Assembly (NCBI GenBank): GCA_017483405.1
Contig: JAFUWP010000355.1
Span: forward strand, 1 to 5,040
Reading direction: 5' to 3'
DNA from: Oscillospiraceae bacterium
GTDB taxonomy: Bacteria > Bacillota > Clostridia > Oscillospirales > Ruminococcaceae
Length of the DNA stretch: 5,040 nt
Positions 1-5,040 of this stretch are shown one piece after another (the first letter of the stretch is position 1; the number at the start of each line of letters is the position of its first letter). A program made the translations under genes and the position numbers. The notes below the pieces were generated by a model, which made no database searches, had not been told where the DNA came from, and saw nothing but the letters and a program-made list of their open reading frames with translations.

Positions 1-243
1 AGAGCTGACATCAATTTCGCCGTTATCTTCTTCGGAATTCCGATTCAGAAGGAGTACGGCCGTGAGCGCACCGCCCAGAATGACAAGTGCCGCAACCGCC
101 GCGATGAGCGTTTTCACATTTTTAGACATACCCTGTTTCGGAGGATTTTCAATCACTGGTGCAGGAGTATCTGCAAAGAAGGTATCCATACCGGCCTGAG
201 ATTCGTCTGTTTCTTTCTGTTCAGAAAATTCTTTCTCACTCAT
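1..243 (-). CDS. N-terminal part of a single-pass membrane protein, probably DUF4340 family (cut by left edge)
   Basis: The 81 codons present run from an ATG at 243 to the left edge without a stop, so the protein is partial and its C-terminal domain is not visible. Residues 1-44 are hydrophilic, acid-rich at first (MSEKEFSEQKETDESQ) and then proline-rich, ending in a short basic stretch (SKNVK). One hydrophobic helix follows at about residues 45-66, then an acidic segment (NSEEDNGE). This predicts a cytoplasmic tail, one membrane anchor, and a C-terminal domain outside the membrane. The start is supported by AAGGAG nine bases upstream and by the ATGA overlap with the stop of the GldG-like gene; later Met codons at residues 19 and 39 lack this support. 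The DUF4340 assignment is an inference from gene order: in Clostridia this family commonly follows the GldG-like gene in such ABC cassettes. The visible part alone cannot prove it. It is probably an accessory subunit of the same ABC complex. Confidence 0.72.
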   Translation of the reverse strand, partial: MSEKEFSEQKETDESQAGMDTFFADTPAPVIENPPKQGMSKNVKTLIAAVAALVILGGALTAVLLLNRNSEEDNGEIDVSS

Positions 244-1877
244 TTGTTTCTTCTCCTTAAGAATACCATAATGCCGATAGCAATCACTGCCGAAGGAATC
301 ACGAAGATAACGATATGAATTCCGCGCATTTCCGCCGTTGTGATGGTGATTGTCTCATTCGTGAGATTCTTCGAGGCGATGACAAGACTATCGCCCTTTC
401 CGGCCATGTTGTTGATGACAGTCATCAGATACTGCGCATTATTGTAAGAGGCATCCTGCATCAGACTGGAATCGCAAAGCATCGCCGAACCCAGTACCAT
501 GATATTGCTGTCATGAGTGACATTATCTTCGATATTTTTTCTGGATGAAACTGCCGCGATAATCTGCGCACCTGCCGGTGTTTTATCAGCTTCTTCGGTA
601 TTTTTTCCCATCTCACTGAGATAAACAGAATCGGAAGTTTTCAGCAGAGCACTTGTGATGCCGCTTGTTTTGGATTCCCATAACAGATTAATCGCACGGC
701 AAAGAGGTGCGGCAATCGGGAGGGATGTGTTCGGAAGTCCTGCGCTGTAAGTATCTTCCGCAATTGTCGCTACCGGAACGGAAACCGCTCCCATACTGAT
801 GGATAATGCTACCTGCTGGGCGGCAGTTGCATCGCTTTCGAGTGCCAGACTGTTCGTCACCTGAATTCCCCATGTTTCAAGGAATTCATTCAGATTCGGC
901 GTATCTGACTGCGTAAAGCTTGCGATATAAATCAAATCTTTATCATACTTGCCGTCATTATACAGAAATGCCGAAAGCTTATCGATGCCATTGGCCGTCA
1001 GGTCGATGACCGGTGCAGGCAGAAGAAGCATATCATAAGTTTCCGTATCGAATTCTGTAGTATATAAATCCACATCTTCGATATTATAGCCGTTTTTATA
1101 GAGCGTACTTGCCAGCGCATTGAGCGCGTTTCCGCTGAACTGCGCGTTATAGACGGCCTGTCCGTTTGCTGTCGAAATCACGCCGATGGTTATCGGGTCA
1201 GCATCGGTGATATTCATCAGGGCGGAAGTCAGATTCTGTTCGCCGGAAAAGCCGGTGATACAGTCTTCCAGTGACCCCTGATTAGCATAATAATACTGTG
1301 CATATTTCTGCTGGTCATAATCGAATAAATTACCGATTTTGACAACTCTCAGTTTCGATTCATCCGCGGCATTGGAGATGACAATATCGCCTTCTGTCAG
1401 CGATGCGGAATAATTCGCCTGATACTGATTCACCACATCCGGATTTGTGGACGGGTCAACATATCTCAGATGAATTTTATCCGTATACTGGGTATATCTT
1501 TCCAGAATTTCGGATACCATCTTGAGGGATTCACCGCTTGTCTGGAAATTCTTCTCCGCCATCAAGACGGTGAAATTCACATCCTGATTCAGTGTTTTCA
1601 GATAGCTGATGCTTTCTTCTGAAATCTCGAATTTGGCATCTTCTGTCAGGTCTAATTTCAGGGGATATTTTTCAACCAGCACATTGACCAGAACATTCAC
1701 CAGAATCACGACTGCTACGACAACACATGTGATAGCTGTCGCAATACCGCCGTATTTGAGCTTTTTGCGCGCGGCAACGCTTAATTTTTTCTTTTCTTTC
1801 TTAGGTTTCTGATTGGTTTCTTTTGATGTTTCAGGTGTTTCGGGTTCTGTTTCCTGATGTTTTTCTAAATCTGCCAT
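240..1877 (-). CDS. GldG-like ABC transporter auxiliary protein (ABC_transp_aux family)
   Basis: This 545-residue protein is predicted to be the extracytoplasmic auxiliary subunit of the ABC complex encoded just upstream. Residues 1-42 form a charged tail: a Glu/Thr/Pro-rich part followed by a Lys-rich part (KPKKEKKK). A membrane helix follows at about 44-68. A large soluble domain covers about 70-517, and a second helix lies at about 520-540 before a basic end (RRRNK). The soluble domain opens with the family pattern LDLTED...EISEESISYLKTL (75-96), then a thioredoxin-like strand (VNFTVLM), YVDPSTNP (139-146), and GEQNLTSAL (212-220). These are typical of the GldG/ABC_transp_aux family, related to the N-terminal part of eukaryotic IFT52. 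The helix layout puts both ends in the cytoplasm and the domain outside. The start has a strong ribosome site, and the stop overlaps the next ATG. The substrate is unknown. GldG is named for gliding in Flavobacterium, and gliding is not implied here. Confidence 0.88.
   Translation of the reverse strand: MADLEKHQETEPETPETSKETNQKPKKEKKKLSVAARKKLKYGGIATAITCVVVAVVILVNVLVNVLVEKYPLKLDLTEDAKFEISEESISYLKTLNQDVNFTVLMAEKNFQTSGESLKMVSEILERYTQYTDKIHLRYVDPSTNPDVVNQYQANYSASLTEGDIVISNAADESKLRVVKIGNLFDYDQQKYAQYYYANQGSLEDCITGFSGEQNLTSALMNITDADPITIGVISTANGQAVYNAQFSGNALNALASTLYKNGYNIEDVDLYTTEFDTETYDMLLLPAPVIDLTANGIDKLSAFLYNDGKYDKDLIYIASFTQSDTPNLNEFLETWGIQVTNSLALESDATAAQQVALSISMGAVSVPVATIAEDTYSAGLPNTSLPIAAPLCRAINLLWESKTSGITSALLKTSDSVYLSEMGKNTEEADKTPAGAQIIAAVSSRKNIEDNVTHDSNIMVLGSAMLCDSSLMQDASYNNAQYLMTVINNMAGKGDSLVIASKNLTNETITITTAEMRGIHIVIFVIPSAVIAIGIMVFLRRRNK
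253..258 (-). promoter_or_regulatory. Ribosome binding site of the DUF4340-like gene
   Basis: AAGGAG lies nine bases upstream of the ATG at 243, inside the last codons of the GldG-like gene. It fixes the start of the downstream gene and fits translational coupling through the ATGA stop/start overlap. Confidence 0.8.
1675..1710. repeat. Imperfect 12-base tandem repeat (three units) inside the GldG-like gene
   Basis: Three adjoining units, ACCAGCACATTG, ACCAGAACATTC and ACCAGAATCACG, lie in frame within the gene. On the minus strand they encode VILV-NVLV-NVLV (residues 57-68), the outer half of the first membrane helix. The first two units differ at two of twelve bases; the third differs mainly in its last five bases. 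This looks like a short in-frame duplication. A low-complexity Val/Leu helix could give a similar result by codon choice alone. Confidence 0.6.
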
Positions 1878-1887
1878 AATTTCCCAG

Positions 1888-1894
1888 CCTCCTT
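1888..1894 (-). promoter_or_regulatory. Ribosome binding site of the GldG-like gene
   Basis: AAGGAGG, a near-perfect Shine-Dalgarno sequence, sits ten bases upstream of the ATG at 1877 and overlaps the TAA stop of the permease gene (1893-1895). A ribosome finishing the permease would therefore stop directly on the next initiation site. Confidence 0.85.
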
Positions 1895-2597
1895 AACTCC
1901 AGCGTCTTTTCTCGAATACTCTCACGGTGAAGAAGTTAAACAGCACCGCCGTACTCAGATAAAACAGCACACTGGAAAGATTAAAAATACCACATGTGAA
2001 TTCGTAATATCTTGTATAAAAAGACAGGTGATACAGCAGACTCTGAATCCAGCTGATATTCACAAACGAGGCAACCACATCAATCAGGAACAGCATCGCA
2101 AGGCAGACGATACCGCCGACTGCCGCCGCAACCTGATTTTCCGTCAGGGAGGAAACAAATAATCCAATTGCGATAAAAGCCGCTCCGACAAGCAGTACAG
2201 CAAGATAATTCGCAAACAGCGTCAGCCATGCCACCGTGCCGAACAGACTCAGAACCAAACCATAAACAAACACAATGCTGACAGCAATCACAAACATCGT
2301 CAGTGCCGCGAAATATTTTCCGAGTACGATTCCGGTCAGTGATACCGGCGCGGTCAGAAGTCCCTGTTCGGTTCTCTGTTTCTTTTCCTCACTGAACAGA
2401 CGCATCGTCAGAATCGGAATCAGAAAAATACTGATGAAAAACAATGTGGAAAATACACCGGATAAGTTCGTTGAACCTATTGCAACATTATCCAGTGAAA
2501 AAAACAAGCCCGAAAAAATATAAAATACTGCCAAAAAGATATACGCAATACTTGACGAAAAAAATGCACCGATTTCTCTGCGGTAAATAGCTCCCAT
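1893..2597 (-). CDS. ABC-2 type transporter permease, GldF-like
   Basis: This 234-residue integral membrane protein is the permease partner of the ATPase encoded directly upstream. About six helices are visible: roughly 17-35, 47-67, 95-119, 125-150, 156-178 and 206-226. Between helices 2 and 3 lies the cytoplasmic segment LTMRLFSEEKKQRTEQGLL (63-81), followed by APVS and GKYFAAL. This is the hallmark of this permease group and is the likely contact with the ATPase. SSLTENQVAAA (149-159) is a second conserved family stretch, and the C-terminus ends in a basic cytoplasmic tail (FEKRRWS). The length is typical for the GldF-like group. The start codon shares one base with the ATPase stop (TAATG), which indicates coupled translation and probably fixed subunit ratios. 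The gene is intact. The transported or extruded substrate is not evident. Members of this group have been annotated as gliding or copper/NosY-like permeases without direct proof. Confidence 0.92.
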   Translation of the reverse strand: MGAIYRREIGAFFSSSIAYIFLAVFYIFSGLFFSLDNVAIGSTNLSGVFSTLFFISIFLIPILTMRLFSEEKKQRTEQGLLTAPVSLTGIVLGKYFAALTMFVIAVSIVFVYGLVLSLFGTVAWLTLFANYLAVLLVGAAFIAIGLFVSSLTENQVAAAVGGIVCLAMLFLIDVVASFVNISWIQSLLYHLSFYTRYYEFTCGIFNLSSVLFYLSTAVLFNFFTVRVFEKRRWS

Positions 2598-3568
2598 TAT
2601 TTTCCGTCTCCCTTCCTGTTCTGATTCAGCTGGATATTTTCACCCATCGTAATTTTTAAGAAAATATCCTCTAAGGTCATTTCCATCGTCCGGAGTGTCA
2701 GAATATCCCAGTTATGCTCCCTCGCGATGCGGTTAATATCGCGCCGGATGTCAATCCCTGGTTCGGCTTCGATTTCATATTCATAGATACCTGGTTCGCG
2801 TTCCATATCGGCGCGGATGTACTTGATGCCTGACAGTGCTCTGACTGCCTGAAGAATTTCGGCGCGTTCGCCGTCAATTCTTGCCAGAATTCTATGGTCA
2901 GTTGTAACTTTGTTTGATAAATTCGTTGCAGTATCATCCGCCGCAACGACACCATGATTGATAATAATCACTCTGTCACAGACAGCCTGAATTTCACTCA
3001 GAATATGAGAAGATAAAATAACCGTATGATTCTTTCCGAGTCGTTTAATCAGCGTTCTGATTTCGACCATCTGTTTCGGATCGAGGCCGACTGTCGGTTC
3101 ATCCAGAATCAGAACCGGCGGATTTCCGATTAATGCCTGTGCCAGTCCGACACGCTGTTTATACCCTTTCGACAGATTCTTGATGATTCTGTTTTCGACA
3201 TCCGTAATTTTGCAGAGTGTCAGCACATCTTTCAGATGTGAACGTCTGGGAAGTTTGCATTTTTTCAAATCAAACACAAAATTCAGATACGAATGCACCG
3301 TCATATCTACATATAACGGCGGAATTTCCGGCAGATAGCCGATATAGGATTTTGCTTTCACGGGGTCTTCGAGAATATCCACGCCGTTGATTAATGCCTG
3401 TCCGGATGTGGATGAAATATAACCGGTAAGCATATTCATCGTTGTGGATTTTCCAGCACCGTTAGGCCCTAAAAAGCCCAGAATTTCACCGTCATTGACC
3501 GTAAAACTAATGTCATTGACGGCTTTTTTGTCACCATAATGTTTTGTCAGATTTCTGACTTCAATCAT
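2597..3568 (-). CDS. ABC transporter ATP-binding protein, GldA/CcmA-like
   Basis: This 323-residue cytoplasmic ATPase energises the permease encoded next to it. All catalytic motifs are present: Walker A GPNGAGKST (34-42), signature LSKGYKQR (132-139, the LSKGY variant usual in this subfamily), Walker B LILDEP (153-158) with catalytic Glu157, D-loop GLDP (161-164), and the switch His188 in SSHIL. The Q-loop position carries Glu81 (GYLPEIPPLY) instead of Gln, a common feature of GldA/CcmA-like ATPases rather than damage. Residues from about 225 to 310 form the small C-terminal domain seen in many ABC-2 exporter ATPases, ending in the usual LEDIFLKIT. The start gives the standard N-terminus MIEVRNLTKHYG and has a strong ribosome site eight bases upstream. 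It is the first gene of its operon, with its own promoter in the 81-base gap after ribF. The substrate is unknown. The general CcmA label does not imply haem export. Confidence 0.94.
   Translation of the reverse strand: MIEVRNLTKHYGDKKAVNDISFTVNDGEILGFLGPNGAGKSTTMNMLTGYISSTSGQALINGVDILEDPVKAKSYIGYLPEIPPLYVDMTVHSYLNFVFDLKKCKLPRRSHLKDVLTLCKITDVENRIIKNLSKGYKQRVGLAQALIGNPPVLILDEPTVGLDPKQMVEIRTLIKRLGKNHTVILSSHILSEIQAVCDRVIIINHGVVAADDTATNLSNKVTTDHRILARIDGERAEILQAVRALSGIKYIRADMEREPGIYEYEIEAEPGIDIRRDINRIAREHNWDILTLRTMEMTLEDIFLKITMGENIQLNQNRKGDGK
2608..2614 (-). promoter_or_regulatory. Ribosome binding site of the permease gene
   Basis: AAGGGAG lies ten bases upstream of the permease ATG, within the last codons of the ATPase gene. 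Together with the TAATG stop/start overlap it supports the start at 2597. Confidence 0.65.
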
Positions 3569-3576
3569 GAGGAATT

Positions 3577-3587
3577 CTCCTCTCCTT
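3577..3587 (-). promoter_or_regulatory. Ribosome binding site of the ABC ATPase gene (double Shine-Dalgarno)
   Basis: AAGGAGAGGAG contains two overlapping Shine-Dalgarno cores, the nearer one eight bases and the farther one thirteen bases from the ATG at 3568. It decides the start of the first gene of the ABC operon and suggests efficient translation. Confidence 0.8.
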
Positions 3588-3603
3588 ATTATTTCTAGAA
3601 TCT

Positions 3604-3637
3604 ACTATACTATAGCTATGTGTCAGTTCTGTGACAG
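3604..3637 (-). promoter_or_regulatory. Sigma-A type promoter of the ABC operon
   Basis: On the minus strand, CTGTCA (3632-3637, four of six matches to TTGACA) is separated by 17 bases from TATAGT (3609-3614, five of six matches to TATAAT). A second TATAGT follows at once (3604-3609, sharing one base), which could serve as an alternative -10 but with a spacer of 22 bases. The expected start of transcription is near 3602, giving a leader of about 34 bases before the ATPase ATG. This is the only intergenic space of any size in the window, which supports the call. Activity has not been shown. Confidence 0.62.
3621..3636. promoter_or_regulatory. Inverted repeat over the promoter, possible operator
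   Basis: TGTCA (3621-3625) and TGACA (3632-3636) form a perfect 5-base dyad with a 6-base centre. One arm falls in the -35 box and the other in the spacer. The position suits a repressor site, but the arms are short and chance is possible. It does not look like a terminator for ribF: the stem is short and no T-run follows on the minus strand. Confidence 0.3.
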
Positions 3638-3649
3638 AAAGCAGAAAAT

Positions 3650-4513
3650 TCAGGATTGTAAATCTTTTGTCATTTGTTCGGTCAGAGCCTGTACAGAATC
3701 GAATTTCATTTCCGGCCGGATGAATCTCAGTAACCTGACGGATACCTGTTTTTCATACAAATCGCCGGAAAAGTCTTTTATATACGTTTCCGCAAGAGGC
3801 AGACCCTGATAATTGACTGTCGGTTTCATGCCGATATTGGTCAGCGATTTGTATTTTCTGCCGTCAAGAAGTTCTGTTTCGGATGCATAAACACCGAACT
3901 TCGGCACAAGCTGATTTTCCCGAAACCCCTGATTGATGGTCGGAAAACCGATGGTTCTGCCAAGCTGTGCGCCGTGTGTGACTTTCTGCCAAATCTGATA
4001 GGGCTGACCTAAAAATTGATTGGCTTTTTCGATTTCACCGGCTAATAATAATTTCCGGATTTCAGTAGAAGAAATTTTAATGCCATCTTTCAGAACATCA
4101 TCAATCACATACACTTTGAATCCGAATTCTTTCCCGAACTGTTCCAAATCATGAACATCACAGGAGGCATGTTCTCCGAACCGGAAATTTTTTCCACAGC
4201 AGACATCAACTGCATTCATGCCATGATGCAGAATTTCCTTCGCGAAGGTTCTGCCGTCCATGTTCCGCATTTCTGCGAATGACGGACAGTAAAACTGCGC
4301 AATTCCGCATTGTCTGATGATTTCACAGCGCGTTTCAAACGGATAGAGATACTGTGCGCCTTTTTTGGAAACGGCATCCTCCGTCCGGAATGTGAATACA
4401 CAGGGCAGTTTTTCCAGATGCATCACAGCATCAAGCACTGCGCGGTGTCCCAGATGTACGCCATCGAACAGACCGAGTGCGACCGCTGTCGGCGCATGAA
4501 ACAGCTGATTCAT
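3650..4513 (-). CDS. ribF: Bifunctional riboflavin kinase / FAD synthetase (RibF)
   Basis: RibF phosphorylates riboflavin to FMN and then adenylylates FMN to FAD in the cytoplasm. The 287-residue protein is complete, slightly short for the family (about 300-320) mainly because of a brief N-terminus. The N-terminal FAD synthetase (nucleotidyltransferase) domain, about 1-165, has the ATP-binding motif GLFDGVHLGH (14-23), GKNFRFG (107-113) and SSTEIR (148-153). The C-terminal riboflavin kinase domain, about 169-287, has GRTIGFPTIN (185-194), including the Thr192/Asn194 Mg-ATP contacts, NIGMKPT (226-232), and the likely catalytic Glu242 in AETYIKDF. All key residues are present, so both activities are expected. 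The start follows AGAGGTG and overlaps the truB stop as ATGA. An ATG four bases upstream is out of frame and not used. The truB-ribF order is widespread in bacteria and probably reflects a shared operon rather than a shared pathway. No FMN riboswitch or terminator is seen nearby. Confidence 0.96.
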   Translation of the reverse strand: MNQLFHAPTAVALGLFDGVHLGHRAVLDAVMHLEKLPCVFTFRTEDAVSKKGAQYLYPFETRCEIIRQCGIAQFYCPSFAEMRNMDGRTFAKEILHHGMNAVDVCCGKNFRFGEHASCDVHDLEQFGKEFGFKVYVIDDVLKDGIKISSTEIRKLLLAGEIEKANQFLGQPYQIWQKVTHGAQLGRTIGFPTINQGFRENQLVPKFGVYASETELLDGRKYKSLTNIGMKPTVNYQGLPLAETYIKDFSGDLYEKQVSVRLLRFIRPEMKFDSVQALTEQMTKDLQS

Positions 4514-5040
4514 ACATTCACCTCTTTCGGCTGATAGAGATTGCGTTCAATTCTGAGTAAATCGTTTTTGGAATCGACAAGTGCCGTTCCGAGAAATCCG
4601 TCCGGCGTTCCGTAAACGGCATACCTGATATGCTGTTCCGTCAGCTGTTCTCTGAACTGAGACAAACTCATCTTCACACCGTTGCGATAATGCACCGTCT
4701 GTTTCTGAGTCAGAACTATTTTCGGCAGTGTGCTGAATGCTTTCTCGATGGGAATCAGGATTTCTCCGATTCTGTTTTCATCAGCGAATTTCTGAACTTC
4801 TTCCAGAGTATAGCATTCATTCAGGGAGAATCCGCCGGCGAATCCTCTCCGGAGTCCCGTCATGACAGCACCACATCCGAGTGCCTGCCCCATATCATGA
4901 ATCAGCGTTCTGACATACGTGCCTTTTCCGCAGTGAATTTCAAGTTTTCCCGTTCCCGTCTCCGGATGGAATACGGGACAATAAACAATTTTAACCAAAA
5001 CGGGGCGGGGCTGACGTTCGATTTCTTTTCCTTCCCTTGC
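4510..5040 (-). CDS. truB: tRNA pseudouridine-55 synthase TruB, C-terminal part (cut by right edge)
   Basis: TruB converts U55 in the T-loop of tRNAs to pseudouridine. The frame is open to the right edge and gives 176 residues, so the N-terminal part with the catalytic Asp is outside the window. The visible protein begins AREGKEIERQPRPV, the conserved start of the family's middle section. It continues with the core motif CGKGTYVRTLIHDMG and GCGAVMTGLRRGFAGGFSL, which form the active-site side and hold the conserved Arg. From about visible residue 115 onward comes a C-terminal domain of the short PUA-like kind used to grip tRNA. A TTG codon at 4998 could be taken for a start, but the conserved family sequence continues in frame upstream of it, so it is internal. 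The stop overlaps the ribF start by four bases. Residues visible here show no damage. Confidence 0.95.
   Translation of the reverse strand, partial: AREGKEIERQPRPVLVKIVYCPVFHPETGTGKLEIHCGKGTYVRTLIHDMGQALGCGAVMTGLRRGFAGGFSLNECYTLEEVQKFADENRIGEILIPIEKAFSTLPKIVLTQKQTVHYRNGVKMSLSQFREQLTEQHIRYAVYGTPDGFLGTALVDSKNDLLRIERNLYQPKEVNV
4519..4525 (-). promoter_or_regulatory. Ribosome binding site of ribF
   Basis: AGAGGTG lies five bases upstream of the ribF ATG and within the last codons of truB. The short spacing, plus the 4-base ATGA overlap, suggests that ribF translation is largely coupled to that of truB. Confidence 0.65.

Noticed and set aside
2275..2523. Plus-strand open frame of 82 codons
   Set aside because: It lies wholly antisense to the conserved permease core, including the SEEKKQRTEQ segment, and its translation has no recognisable features.
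3087..3097. Perfect 11-base palindrome CCGACTGTCGG as a possible protein-binding site
   Set aside because: It sits in the codons for the conserved EPTVGLD stretch of the ATPase, where the protein sequence explains it, and nothing nearby suggests a promoter.
2597..3568. Glu in place of Gln at the Q-loop and LSKGY in place of LSGGQ as signs of an inactive ATPase
   Set aside because: Both variants are usual in GldA/CcmA-like ATPases, and the Walker A, Walker B and switch His residues are intact.
3567..3809. Plus-strand open frame of 80 codons over the promoter gap and the ribF end
   Set aside because: It has no convincing ribosome site, resembles no protein family I recognise, and mostly runs antisense to the conserved end of ribF. 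It is best read as a shadow frame.
3660..4513. RibF as a truncated or damaged enzyme because of its modest length
   Set aside because: Both domains and all their key motifs are present; only the N-terminus is brief, and the start is fixed by the ribosome site and truB overlap.
4510..4998. A short TruB-like gene starting at a TTG at 4998
   Set aside because: The frame stays open to the right edge and the upstream codons give AREGKEIERQPRPV, which is conserved TruB sequence, so the TTG is internal.

Overview
The window looks like chromosomal DNA from a low-to-moderate-GC Gram-positive, most likely a Clostridia member of the Ruminococcaceae/Oscillospiraceae type. This is inferred from strong AAGGAGG-type ribosome sites, the truB-ribF pairing, and an ABC cassette of the GldA/GldF/GldG plus DUF4340 kind that is common there. 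The genus cannot be fixed from this sequence alone.

Every supported gene lies on the minus strand, so transcription runs from position 5040 towards 1. From right to left the window holds: (1) the 3' part of truB (tRNA pseudouridine-55 synthase), cut by the right edge; (2) a complete ribF (bifunctional riboflavin kinase/FAD synthetase), whose start overlaps the truB stop by 4 bases; (3) an 81-base gap with a good sigma-A promoter and a small dyad; (4) an ABC ATPase; (5) an ABC-2 type permease overlapping it by one base; (6) a GldG-like auxiliary protein with a large extracytoplasmic domain; (7) the first 81 codons of another single-pass membrane protein, probably DUF4340, overlapping the previous stop by 4 bases and cut by the left edge.

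Two transcription units are therefore likely. The first is the end of a housekeeping operon for tRNA modification and flavin cofactor synthesis. The second is a four-gene, translationally coupled ABC operon: a cytoplasmic ATPase, a six-helix permease, and two membrane-anchored proteins whose bulk lies outside the membrane. The substrate or job of this complex is unknown. The Gld names come from gliding motility in Bacteroidetes and should not be carried over as a function here.

There are no RNA genes, mobile elements or CRISPR arrays that I can support, and no gene-free stretch longer than 81 bases. Nothing in the window amounts to a clearly new system. The most interesting points are the uncharacterised ABC complex, its promoter, and a 12-base tandem repeat that encodes part of a membrane helix.
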